Origin: Bacillota bacterium
GTDB taxonomy: Bacteria > Bacillota > Clostridia > Lachnospirales > Lachnospiraceae
DNA: 64,000 nucleotides
Direction: 5' to 3'
NCBI GenBank assembly: GCA_029224465.1
Contig: JAQXUQ010000031.1
Coordinates: 1 to 64,000 of the forward strand
The notes beneath the pieces were generated by a model. The model was not told the origin of the DNA. It saw only the letters and a list, made by a program, of their open reading frames with translations, and made no database searches. Shown in pieces: positions 8,212 through 15,704 of this stretch; positions within the stretch are counted from its first letter, which is position 1, and every line of letters begins with the position of its first letter. The translations under genes were made by a program, and so were the position numbers.

Positions 8212-9078
8212 TTACATCAGATCCTGCATCTTCACTTCATCCATGTCGTCGAAGTCCTGATTCTCGCCGACCATCGCCCAGATAAAGGTATAGTTTCTTG
8301 TGCCGCAGCCGCTGTGAATCGACCAGCTCGGGCTGATGACAGCCTGCTCGTTCCGCATCACGATATGACGCGTCTCTGTCGGCTCGCCCATGAAATGCAT
8401 GACGAAAGCATCCTCCGGCAGATCAAAATACAGATAAACCTCCATCCGTCTGTCATGCGTATGGCAGGGCATCGTGTTCCAGACACTGCCGGGCTCCAGA
8501 TGCGTCATACCCATTTCCAGCTGGCAGGACTCGACCTGACCGGGCAGAATGTACTTGCAGATCGTTCTGTGGTTCGAATCTTCCAGCGTGCCAAGCTCCT
8601 TCTTGTTGGCGGCGAGGATTTCGACGTCGGCGTTGTTTTCCGCCTTTGCGTCCTTCAAAATTCTCTTTGTCGGATACGCCTTATGCGCCGGGCCGCTCGC
8701 CATATAGAACTTTGCGGGATGCGCGGCATCGTCGGAAGCAAACGAAATCTCCTTCGTGCCCATGCCGATGTACATGCCGTCACGCTCGCCGATTCTGTAC
8801 TCCACACCGTCCGCCGTGACAACGCCGCTGCCGCCGATGTTGATGATGCCGAGCTCTCTTCTTTCGCAGAAATACTTTGCGCGGAGTTCAGCGCCGGCCT
8901 CCAGCCGCAGCGTCTTCGAAACCGGCATCGCGCCGCCGAAAATAATTCTGTCGATATGGCTGTACACGAGCTTGATTTCGTCTTCAAAGAAAATCTTCTC
9001 GACGACGAATTCATCTCTTAATCTCTTGGTGTCATAATATTTTTCATCCTTCGGGGATGAAGCTGTTCTGAGTTCCAT
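8212..9078 (-). CDS. kduI: 5-dehydro-4-deoxy-D-glucuronate isomerase
   Basis: A 288-residue KduI protein. Family hallmarks are the N-terminal [23 protein letters not shown], the SAEFR-like segment [11 protein letters not shown], and the metal-site region [19 protein letters not shown] (zinc-binding His pair and Glu), with [20 protein letters not shown] following. The enzyme isomerises 5-keto-4-deoxyuronate to 2,5-diketo-3-deoxygluconate, the substrate of KduD. The start at 9078 is chosen because an AGGAGGG site precedes this ATG; an extra eight-residue upstream extension lacks support. It is divergent from the AraC regulator and probably co-transcribed with the KduD-type gene. Confidence 0.95.
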   Translation of the reverse strand: MELRTASSPKDEKYYDTKRLRDEFVVEKIFFEDEIKLVYSHIDRIIFGGAMPVSKTLRLEAGAELRAKYFCERRELGIINIGGSGVVTADGVEYRIGERDGMYIGMGTKEISFASDDAAHPAKFYMASGPAHKAYPTKRILKDAKAENNADVEILAANKKELGTLEDSNHRTICKYILPGQVESCQLEMGMTHLEPGSVWNTMPCHTHDRRMEVYLYFDLPEDAFVMHFMGEPTETRHIVMRNEQAVISPSWSIHSGCGTRNYTFIWAMVGENQDFDDMDEVKMQDLM

Positions 9079-9113
9079 AGGTATCCCTCCTATCCAATAC
9101 AATTTCTGATGTC

Positions 9114-9174
9114 ATTATCATACGTCGGAACATTTTCCGTTTCTTTGCAAAATTTATCTGAAATCACGCAAATC
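9114..9174. promoter_or_regulatory. Predicted kduI promoter with AraC-type direct repeats
   Basis: A minus-strand -10 (GATAAT, 9114-9119) has no good -35. GCAAA half-sites occur at 9147 and 9168, 21 bp apart, on the side facing the AraC gene. The 27-bp gap between the -10 and the first half-site equals that at the dctP promoter. The AraC protein encoded at 9215 is the natural candidate to bind. Confidence 0.45.
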
Positions 9175-9214
9175 TTACATTCCGCTGTGTTACAATCATT
9201 ACCGGAGGTGCAAC

Positions 9215-10129
9215 ATGCAAATTCTTTCATCCTGCACGCAGGCAATCCATGACTGCAAAGAAACCCACTCCTTCGCGGTCGCCCACCTGTACAACGACGA
9301 TGTCCCCATGAAGATGCACATCCACGACACCTATGAGATCTATTACTCGATCTCGGGCGGCCGGCAGTTTCTGATTGACAACCGGTTTTATGATTTTGCG
9401 CCCGGCGACATCTTCTTCATCAACCAGTTCGAAAGCCACTATCTTTCCCAGCTGGACAAGGCAACACACGAACGCATCGTACTTTCGATCGACCCCGCGT
9501 ACCTGATCTCCCTTAGCAGCGCCAAAACAGACCTCAACCACTGTTTTTCCGCCCACGACCAGATCTGCGGGCACAAGATCTCGCTGACGCCCGAAGAGCA
9601 GCAGCGTTTCCGGTATTTCATCCACAGGTTCCGCGAAAATGAAGGTCAGGAGGGTGAAGACATTCTGGACCGGGCGACGTTTATGGAGCTGCTGTTGTTT
9701 TTAAATATCTCGTTCCGTAATCACAACCGGCTCGCCGAGCAGCCGGAGGAGGGTACCCCTTGTCCCGACGGCAAAACATCCCCCTACCGGAACGCCTCCC
9801 ACCACGAGCAGGTTGACGCGATCCTTTCCTATATCAATCAGAATATTAAAAGCGAGCTGTCGATTGACCGGCTCGCCGCGAATTTTTATATGAGCAGCTC
9901 GAACATCTGCAAGATTTTCAAGGAAGAAACCGGCACGACGTTGAACCGGTATATCACAGCCAAGCGTATTACAATTGCCAAGGAGCTGCTCTCGGGCGGC
10001 TCGTCGGTCACGGACGCCTGCTTGTCCTGCGGCTTCCGTGATTACAGCAATTTTCTGAAAGCGTTTACCAAAGCGGTCGGTGTTTCGCCGAAGAAGTATG
10101 CAGCGCTGACCGGCATGTTCGGGGCGTGA
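9215..10129 (+). CDS. AraC family transcriptional regulator with cupin sensor domain
   Basis: The protein has 304 residues. The N-terminal 150 residues form an AraC-ligand cupin (MKMHIHDTYEIYYSISGGRQF, then FAPGDIFFINQFESH). The C-terminal 100 residues form the double helix-turn-helix (LSIDRLAANFYMSSSNICKIFKEETG, then CGFRDYSNFLKAFTKAVGVSP). A GGAGGTG site precedes the start. It is transcribed divergently from kduI, so it probably regulates uronate isomerisation genes in response to a sugar-acid ligand. It lacks a receiver domain, unlike the AraC-type regulator at 2903-3937. Confidence 0.92.
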   Translation: MQILSSCTQAIHDCKETHSFAVAHLYNDDVPMKMHIHDTYEIYYSISGGRQFLIDNRFYDFAPGDIFFINQFESHYLSQLDKATHERIVLSIDPAYLISLSSAKTDLNHCFSAHDQICGHKISLTPEEQQRFRYFIHRFRENEGQEGEDILDRATFMELLLFLNISFRNHNRLAEQPEEGTPCPDGKTSPYRNASHHEQVDAILSYINQNIKSELSIDRLAANFYMSSSNICKIFKEETGTTLNRYITAKRITIAKELLSGGSSVTDACLSCGFRDYSNFLKAFTKAVGVSPKKYAALTGMFGA

Positions 10130-10157
10130 TGGCGGCGCAGGCATACTGCGCCGCGCC

Positions 10158-10829
10158 CTACTCAGATACCCGGTAATGACCAACCAGGTCATCACGGCTT
10201 TCCAGAATATCCTGCTCATACGCTGTCTGAAACGGGTCATTGTGATGAATCACATATGGCACGCCGTTCTTATTTCTCCTGTCGGAGACGATGCCGATAT
10301 GATTTTTAAAAATAACGATGTCGCCGCCCTGCCACTGCTTAATATCCTGAAGGTCGGTGGTGAGGGGGACGGTGTTGTGTTGGAAATAGACAAGGAGATT
10401 CCGGACACGGCGGAAATCAATATTCTTGTCCGGCGTGTCCACCTGATAATTTTCCGGATGCTGGCGGATATCTGCATCAACGAGTTCGCGCAGGTCGAAG
10501 CCGGCTGCTTTCATAGCGTTCGCGACAACATCCGTGCAGACGCCGTACCGGTCATTTGGGTAGCCGGTGCTGTAGTATTTGCTTTTATATTTGGGATGCG
10601 CAGCCACATAGTCCAGCGCGCCCTGCAGAATGTCCGCCTGATCGTCCAAGCCGTCCCCATCCTGATCAACACTGCTGTGAAACTGCGGAATATTGCCGGC
10701 ATACTGACCGGCCGGTCTTCTCGAAGACGTATGCTGGTATCTTGAAAGAACGACGCCGCAGCCGCATGCCGCGATCACAAGTATCGCTGCTGCGAGTCTT
10801 AGAAAGAGCTTTTTCCCATTTACACGCAT
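10158..10829 (-). CDS. DUF1287 family secreted protein (NlpC/P60-like fold)
   Basis: The protein is 223 residues from the ATG at 10829, chosen because GAGGAGGC precedes it and the signal anchor LFLRLAAAILVIAACGCGVVL follows directly. The extracytoplasmic part holds the DUF1287 features: YPNDRYGVCTDVVANAMKAAG (putative catalytic Cys), a His in NHIGIVS, and a further HHND motif. DUF1287 proteins resemble NlpC/P60 cysteine peptidases, but no activity is established here. It is last in a minus-strand cluster with the isochorismatase-like gene, crcB and the SRAP gene. Confidence 0.8.
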   Translation of the reverse strand: MRVNGKKLFLRLAAAILVIAACGCGVVLSRYQHTSSRRPAGQYAGNIPQFHSSVDQDGDGLDDQADILQGALDYVAAHPKYKSKYYSTGYPNDRYGVCTDVVANAMKAAGFDLRELVDADIRQHPENYQVDTPDKNIDFRRVRNLLVYFQHNTVPLTTDLQDIKQWQGGDIVIFKNHIGIVSDRRNKNGVPYVIHHNDPFQTAYEQDILESRDDLVGHYRVSE

Positions 10830-10878
10830 GGCCGCCTCCTCCACGAAACTGCGCAGTGTGCCTGCCGCCTGCCGCGCC

Positions 10879-11444
10879 TCACCAGATCTCCACCCCCGCC
10901 GCTCGCATGTCTTCCAGATTGCTCCGCTGCACCTTCTCGTTCGCGGAAGATGTGCAGTCAGACAAAACAATCGTCCGATAATCATACGAAACCGCATCGA
11001 ACGCCGTTGCGCGTACGCAGTTCGGCGTCTGCGTACCTGCGATGACAACCGTGTCAATATGGTGCGTATCCAGAATTTCCTTCAAATCTGTTCCGAAGAA
11101 ACCGCTGAACCGCTTTTTGATGACAACCGGATCTCCCGGCTCGCCTTCGAGTCCAGCCGCGGGCTGTGCGCCATAGCTGCCTTCCGCCATGACATTCAAG
11201 GTTCCGTTCGCCCGCATCTTTTCCCTCCGGAAAGCCTCCATATCGCTTCCGTCAGCCTTGTATTCCCGTCTGATCCAGACAATGAGTGAGCCGCTTTTGC
11301 GGGCATCGCTTACTGTTTTGGTCAAAACAGGCACTGTCGCCGCCCCCCCGCCACGCACAGCGGCTGGTCCGGTTCCACAAATGCCCTTTGCATATCAATG
11401 ACGAGCAGGGCTGTTTTGCTTCGGTCAATTTTTCGATCGCTCAA
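10879..11444 (-). pseudogene. Isochorismatase-family cysteine hydrolase, frameshifted at a G7 tract
   Basis: The frame from about 11342 to 10879 carries the C-terminal two thirds: the Lys region VIKKRFSGFFGT and the Cys motif GTQTPNCVRATAFDA of isochorismatase/nicotinamidase-like hydrolases. The missing N-terminus, with the catalytic Asp in TALLVIDMQRAFVEP, is encoded just upstream in another frame. A TTG start at 11444 with an AAGGA site would begin it. The two join at a run of seven G (plus-strand C7, 11343-11349); one extra G restores the family sequence AGGAATVPVL. It may be a pseudogene, a phase-variable gene or a sequencing error. Confidence 0.75.
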
Positions 11445-11510
11445 TGTTTTTCCTTCTTCTGTTCGCTGCGTTTCACGCGAAATTACCCCGGCGCCGCCCG
11501 GCGGGCCTGC

Positions 11511-11888
11511 TCAATGCACAATCATCTGCGCCGCCATCACCGCCAGCACCCCGGCGGCCATGCTGAGCACCGCATACAAAACCGCCGTCGGCGCAGCCCC
11601 CGCCTTCAACAGATCCGAAGTCTCCATCGCAAGCGACGAGAATGTCGTAAACCCGCCGCAGATGCCGACCTTCAGGAACAGGATCAGGTTCGGATTCAGA
11701 TCCTTGTTCTTCGCGGCCGCCGCGGCAATCAGACCGATCGCGAAGGAGCCGAGGATGTTGATCAGGAATGTTTTGGCAGGAAAACCGGACTGCGGCCGAA
11801 GCGGCACAAGCCCAATCAGATACCGCAGGACCGAGCCCGCAAAACCGCCAAGACCAACTGCCAGACAACTTATCATCATTTTCTCCAA
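11511..11888 (-). CDS. crcB: Fluoride efflux channel CrcB/Fluc
   Basis: A 125-residue four-helix membrane protein. The family motifs are GGFAGSVLRYLIG near the N-terminus, FLINILGSFAIG in helix 2 and GICGGFTTFSSLAMET in helix 3, which holds the central Na+ site and the Phe residues lining the pore. It acts as a dual-topology dimer expelling fluoride. Only one crcB is visible here, whereas Firmicutes often carry a pair. It begins 11 bp after the SRAP gene stop, so it is probably co-transcribed with it. No fluoride riboswitch was recognised upstream. Confidence 0.93.
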   Translation of the reverse strand: MEKMMISCLAVGLGGFAGSVLRYLIGLVPLRPQSGFPAKTFLINILGSFAIGLIAAAAAKNKDLNPNLILFLKVGICGGFTTFSSLAMETSDLLKAGAAPTAVLYAVLSMAAGVLAVMAAQMIVH

Positions 11889-11898
11889 TTCATTTGTT

Positions 11899-12507
11899 TC
11901 AGTTGCACTTTTCGAATTCCATGTCGGTCACCGCGCAGCGAAGCAGTTTCTCCGGCTCCGCGTCCGGCCGAATCCACTCGTCCAGAAATTCTTCAGGCAG
12001 CATCAGCGGCATCCGGTTGTGGATGAAGCGGATTGCATCCGCCGGCTCCCGCGTCAAAACAACGAACCGCGGCACCCCGCCTTCAACCCGATACAGTCCG
12101 CACAGCCAGGTCATCGCGGCATCTTTCGGATGAATCGCATATTTGCTGACTGTCTTGGTCACCGAACGTCCGCCTGCGCTATGCTCCCACTCGAAGTAAT
12201 AGGTCGCCGGCACAATACAGCGGTGCCGCTTCCAGTCTTCCCGGAAGGCCGGCTTTTCCGCCGCGGTCTCCGACCGCGCATTCAACAGGAGCGAGCGCCC
12301 TGTGTAGCCCCACTGCATCGGAAATACTGTCCGCCTGCCGGCTTTGTTCGGAGCAATGACAGGTGCAATGTCTGTCGGCCTGATTTCTCCGGATGTCTTG
12401 ATCGCGGCGGCCGGTTTCCATTTTCCAAGCAGCGGTGAAAGGCTCATTTCTTCAATAATTGTGCGGAATTGTTCCGATTCATCATCAATATAGTATCGGC
12501 AGCACAT
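11899..12507 (-). CDS. yedK: SOS response-associated peptidase family protein (SRAP/YedK)
   Basis: The protein is 202 residues from the ATG at 12507, selected because SRAP proteins need Cys at position 2 after Met removal (MCCRYY) and GAGGT precedes this codon. It carries PTDIAPVI, MQWGY, NARSETA, CIVPATYYFEWEH (catalytic Glu region) and IHNRMPLML (His). SRAP proteins crosslink through Cys2 to abasic sites in single-stranded DNA. It is the first gene of the minus-strand cluster that includes crcB. Repeat arrays begin just upstream of it. Confidence 0.92.
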   Translation of the reverse strand: MCCRYYIDDESEQFRTIIEEMSLSPLLGKWKPAAAIKTSGEIRPTDIAPVIAPNKAGRRTVFPMQWGYTGRSLLLNARSETAAEKPAFREDWKRHRCIVPATYYFEWEHSAGGRSVTKTVSKYAIHPKDAAMTWLCGLYRVEGGVPRFVVLTREPADAIRFIHNRMPLMLPEEFLDEWIRPDAEPEKLLRCAVTDMEFEKCN

Positions 12508-12553
12508 TGCAATACCTCGCAAGTATCAGCTGCGCGCGGCGAAAGCACAGCGG

Positions 12554-12660
12554 GCGCACAGATTTAGCGGCGTGCGGGAAATTTGGCGGCCGCGCAGATT
12601 TTGGCAGCGCGCGGGAAATTGGCGGCCGCGCAGATTTTAGCGGCGCGCGGGAATTTTTAT
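12554..12660. repeat. GC-rich tandem repeat (about 37 bp) upstream of the SRAP gene
   Basis: Three units beginning at 12554, 12592 and 12628, each of the form GCGCAGATTTTAGCGGCGCG followed by GGGAAATTTGGCGGCC. They lie between the SRAP gene and the family B array. Confidence 0.75.
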
Positions 12661-12698
12661 TGACTTTGGGCGCACTCTATTCGGGACATTTCGCAGCC

Positions 12699-12851
12699 TG
12701 CAAGAAGAGCTTCTTGCAAATTCCTGAATTTCATTGTTTTGCAAGAAGCTTCTCCTCTAATTTCAAGATTTCTTCTTGCATATTTCTGATTTTCCGCTTT
12801 CGCCAAGAAGCTCTTCTTGCAAATCCTCATATTCTTCGGTTTTGCAAGAAA
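12699..12851. repeat. Family B palindromic element, copy B1
   Basis: A 153-bp element carrying the heptamer GCAAGAA or its complement seven times in the order right-left, right-left, right-left, right. The first pair forms GCAAGAAGAGCTTCTTGC, a perfect short palindrome with a 2-base spacer. The whole element is also an imperfect palindrome. It is the first of three copies at 221-222 bp intervals. Confidence 0.85.
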
Positions 12852-12920
12852 TTGCCGCCCCGCAAGCCAAACCGCCGCCCCGGGCTTTTGGGTGCATTCT
12901 ATTCCGGACATTTCGCAGCC

Positions 12921-13072
12921 TGCAAGAAGAGCTTCTTGCAAATTCCTGGATTCCATTGTTTTGCAAGAAGCTTCTCCTCTAATTTCTAGATTTCTTCTTG
13001 CAAATTTCCGATTTTCCGCTTGCGCTAAGAAGCTTTTCTTGCAAATTCTCAAATTCTTCAGTTCTGCAAGAA
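12921..13072. repeat. Family B palindromic element, copy B2
   Basis: A 152-bp copy in the same orientation as B1, with small differences in the inter-box segments. The linker between copies (about 70 bp) contains CCCCGGGCTTTTGGGTG and TCGCAGCC and is itself repeated. Confidence 0.85.
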
Positions 13073-13141
13073 ATTGCCGCCCGTAAGCCGAACCGCTACC
13101 CCGGGCTTTTGGGTGTATTCTATTTGGGGCATTTCGCAGCC

Positions 13142-13293
13142 TGCAAGAAGAGCTTCTTGCAAATTCCTGAATTTCATTGTTTTGCAAGAAGCTTCTCCTC
13201 TAATTTCAAGATTTCTTCTTGCAAATTTCTGATTTTCCGCTTTCGCCAAGAAGCTCTTCTTGCAAATCCTCATATTCTTCGGTTTTGCAAGAA
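13142..13293. repeat. Family B palindromic element, copy B3
   Basis: A 152-bp copy nearly identical to B1. It is followed directly by an 18-bp GC-rich tandem repeat and then by the end of the alcohol dehydrogenase gene. Confidence 0.85.
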
Positions 13294-13294
13294 A

Positions 13295-13385
13295 TTGCCG
13301 CCCCTCAAGCCGAACCACCCGCCCCGCAAGCCGAACCGCCGCCCGCATGCCGAACCGCCCGCCCCGGGCCAGACTGGCTCTAAGC
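13295..13385. repeat. 18-bp tandem repeat just past the alcohol dehydrogenase stop codon
   Basis: About four imperfect units of CCGCCCCGCAAGCCGAAC-like sequence end a few bases from the dehydrogenase stop codon (minus strand, 13394). Confidence 0.6.
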
Positions 13386-13393
13386 CCACCGCC

Positions 13394-14605
13394 TTACCTG
13401 CTCGCCCTGTAAATCGCGAGCATATCCTCTTCCCGCAGCTTCTTTGCCGAGCCTGCGCAGCCGCCAACGCCTTCCGCGCACTTGCGTGCCATCTCCGCAA
13501 GCTGCCCGTCGGTCGCGTTCACGCCAAGTTCCCGCAGATTCGTCGGCATCTTGATCTCGCGGAAGAACGCTTCCATGTCTTCAATGCCCCGCAGTGCAAG
13601 CGCTTCATCGGCCTGCGTGCTTCCGGGCTGTCCGTCCGCCTGCACGTCCGGCCGCCTCTCGCCCATTACATTCACGGCAAACTTCACAAATCGCGGCAGG
13701 CAATCCTTATAGACATACCTTGCCCAGCTTCCCCAGATCGCCGCAAGCCCCGCGCCATGCGCGACATCAAACAGCCCGCCGATCTCATGCTCCAGCTTGT
13801 GCGTCGCCCAGTCTCCGCCGTCGCTCCCGCACCCGGTCAGCCCGTTATGCGACAGACTTCCGGCCCACATGATTTCCGCACGCGCGTCATAATTCTTCGG
13901 ATCTTTGACCAGAATCCGTGCGTTTTCCATTACCGTGCGCAGCAGCCCCTCCGCAAGCGCGTCGGTAATCTCCATCGTGCCGCTGCCATTGAAATACCGC
14001 TCCATCGTATGCATCAGAATGTCCGTGCATCCGCACGCGGTCTGATAATCCGGCAGCGTCATCGTCAGCTCCGGATTCATGACGGCAAATTTCGGCCGCG
14101 CGAAGTCACTGCTGTACCCGCGCTTGATCAGCCCCTCTTCCTTCGTGATGACGGAAGACGCGCTCATTTCGCTGCCCGTCGCCGCAATCGTCAAAACAAC
14201 GCCCACCGGCAAACACCCCTTGGCCTTCCTCTTGTAGTCGTAGAAGTCCCAGACGTCGCCTTCGTTGACGACGCCGTAGCCGATTGCCTTTGCCGAATCG
14301 ATGACAGAACCGCCGCCGACGGCGAGGATGAAGTCGATGTGGTTTGTTTTGCAGAGCTCAATTCCCTGATAAACCAGACTCAGCCGCGGATTCGGGACAA
14401 CGCCGCCGAGCGTCACATACGAAATGCCTGCCGCATGCAGCGAGTCCGTGATGCGCTGCAGGAGCCCCGAGCGGATGACGCTACCGCCTCCGTAATGAAT
14501 CAGCAGCTTTTTGCCGCCAAACTCCCGCACAAGATTTGCGGTCTGTGTTTCGGCATTTCTCCCGAAAACCACCTTCGTCGGTGTGTAATACGTAAAATCC
14601 AGCAT
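13394..14605 (-). CDS. Iron-containing alcohol dehydrogenase, NAD(P)H-dependent butanol dehydrogenase type
   Basis: A 403-residue group III alcohol dehydrogenase. The nucleotide site includes GGGSVIDSAKAIG, and TIAATGSEMSASSVIT follows. Metal ligands lie in GCTDILMHTMERY and in THKLEHEIGGLFDVAHGAGLA, which supply the Asp and three His of the family. It resembles BdhA/YqhD-like enzymes that reduce aldehydes to alcohols. An in-frame low-complexity insertion (RRPDVQADGQPGSTQADEA) sits in the C-terminal part. It is flanked by family B repeats on both sides and has no operon partners, so substrate is uncertain. Confidence 0.92.
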   Translation of the reverse strand: MLDFTYYTPTKVVFGRNAETQTANLVREFGGKKLLIHYGGGSVIRSGLLQRITDSLHAAGISYVTLGGVVPNPRLSLVYQGIELCKTNHIDFILAVGGGSVIDSAKAIGYGVVNEGDVWDFYDYKRKAKGCLPVGVVLTIAATGSEMSASSVITKEEGLIKRGYSSDFARPKFAVMNPELTMTLPDYQTACGCTDILMHTMERYFNGSGTMEITDALAEGLLRTVMENARILVKDPKNYDARAEIMWAGSLSHNGLTGCGSDGGDWATHKLEHEIGGLFDVAHGAGLAAIWGSWARYVYKDCLPRFVKFAVNVMGERRPDVQADGQPGSTQADEALALRGIEDMEAFFREIKMPTNLRELGVNATDGQLAEMARKCAEGVGGCAGSAKKLREEDMLAIYRASR

Positions 14606-14756
14606 CGTTTTCCTCCTGTTCTTCCATTTATTAACGAAGACAAACGTTCTACAATCAGCATATCACAAGCAGTTTCCGCCGAACAACGGTTCATTGCGGT
14701 TGTCATCCTGCAATGTGAATTTCTATTGACTTTTTAAGTCATTTTCTGGTTTGCAA

Positions 14757-14830
14757 GGCAGGACTTTCTACTGCCATTTCGTTTCATTTTTGCCAGGCAG
14801 GATTTTCTACTGCCATTTCGTTTCATTGAT
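14757..14830. repeat. 38-bp direct repeat upstream of the alcohol dehydrogenase
   Basis: Two copies of a unit containing GGCAGGACTTTCTACTGCC followed by ATTTCGTTTCATT, 38 bp apart. Each unit has a short GGCAG/CTGCC stem. Confidence 0.7.
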
Positions 14831-14834
14831 AAGC

Positions 14835-14988
14835 TTGCAAGAAGAGCTTCTTGCAAAATCTCGGATTTCTATGTTTTGCAAGAAGCCTCTTCTCAAATAT
14901 CCGGATTTCTTCCTGCAAATTTCCGAATTTCTGCTTTCGCTAAGAAGCTCTTCTTGCAAATTCTGCAATTCTTCGGTTTTGCAAGAAA
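14835..14988. repeat. Family B palindromic element, copy B4
   Basis: A 154-bp copy with the same seven-box order as B1-B3 but diverged between boxes. It lies between the alcohol dehydrogenase start and the end of the pilus operon. Confidence 0.85.
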
Positions 14989-15017
14989 TTGCCGCCTCGT
15001 GCGTCGAACATTCACTA

Positions 15018-15120
15018 CCGCACTACGCGGTTACTCCTCTACGGCACTACGCGGCCTACCGCTCCACCGCACTACGCGGCCGCTCCTCCACCGCACTATG
15101 CAACCTACTGCTCCACGCAC
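15018..15120. repeat. 24-bp tandem repeat overlapping the end of the pilus operon
   Basis: Four units starting at 15018, 15042, 15066 and 15091, of the form CCGCACTACGCGGCCTNCTCCTCCA. The last unit covers the stop codon of the sortase-like gene. Read on the minus strand, each unit carries TAG triplets. Confidence 0.75.
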
Positions 15121-15704
15121 TCCGCAACAAACCAGCCGCTCCCTTCCGGGCAGCAAAGATTCAAGATGGATGCGTTTTCTCCTTCCGGAAGCTGACCGGA
15201 AGTATAGACAGAATTGACCAGATAGGTTTTCTGACTACCGTATACATTGGTAAATACCACTTTGTCGCTTTCATTCACATCCGGAAGCCTGCCAAGCAGA
15301 CTGGCACGATTTTCTCCGGCAATCGAAAAGCTGCCGGATTTCCCGTTTCGATTGGCGATGTATACCATGGGATCGGGCGCCGTGTCTGCGGCCGCAACTG
15401 CGAGCTTGAGCCGCAAAGCCGGGATTTCCAGAATCCCGGTACAGTCAATCCCGCTGACAGAGACGACAGGAAACGTTTGGCTGGAGGCTGTAGAATACCC
15501 CGGACTGCTCGGAATCACTTTTTCCAGCGACGCACACAATTCTGCCTGCTTTTGCGCGATCCGGCGGTCATATTGTTTTCGTGTGTACAGGATGTATGCT
15601 CCGCCGATAACCATCCCCACTCCTGCCAAAACGAGCAGGAACCGGAACATCATCCGGATTCCTGCTCCCGCGTGAATTTTCTTTTGTTTTTTCTGATTAC
15701 TCAC
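15105..15704 (-). CDS. Sortase-fold protein lacking the catalytic His and Arg (pseudo-sortase)
   Basis: The protein is 199 residues from a GTG that overlaps the TGA of the upstream pilin gene (GTGA), with AGGA before it, so it is translationally coupled. A membrane anchor lies at about 20-40. The rest aligns with sortase landmarks: GILEIPALRLKLAV matches the GYVNIPKIGIELPV region, SIAGENRASLLGRLPDVNESDKV matches the HRG/DLDQLQEGD region, and ILNLCC matches TLVTC. The catalytic His is replaced by Glu/Asn (AGENR) and the Arg region reads SGWFVAEC, while Cys184 remains. It ends the pilus operon. It may assist pilus anchoring or regulate the true sortase; that is inference. Confidence 0.7.
   Translation of the reverse strand: MSNQKKQKKIHAGAGIRMMFRFLLVLAGVGMVIGGAYILYTRKQYDRRIAQKQAELCASLEKVIPSSPGYSTASSQTFPVVSVSGIDCTGILEIPALRLKLAVAAADTAPDPMVYIANRNGKSGSFSIAGENRASLLGRLPDVNESDKVVFTNVYGSQKTYLVNSVYTSGQLPEGENASILNLCCPEGSGWFVAECVEQ

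Noticed and set aside
7192-9021. A 609-codon plus-strand open frame opposite the KduD-type and kduI genes
   Set aside because: It lies wholly antisense to two well-supported enzymes, shows no family features, and has the Cys/His/Arg-rich composition typical of shadow frames in GC-rich genes.
12699-13293. Regular repeats at 221-222 bp considered as a CRISPR array
   Set aside because: Units are 152 bp with conserved linkers rather than unique spacers, and no cas genes are present.
12657-13348. Minus-strand frames encoding repeated segments such as MQNNEIQEFARSSSC
   Set aside because: They are translations of the family B palindromes. The same element is open in several frames on both strands, and nothing indicates selection for protein.
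12998-14737. A 579-codon plus-strand frame through family B repeats and antisense to the alcohol dehydrogenase
   Set aside because: The N-terminal part is repeat sequence and the rest is the complement of an assured gene.
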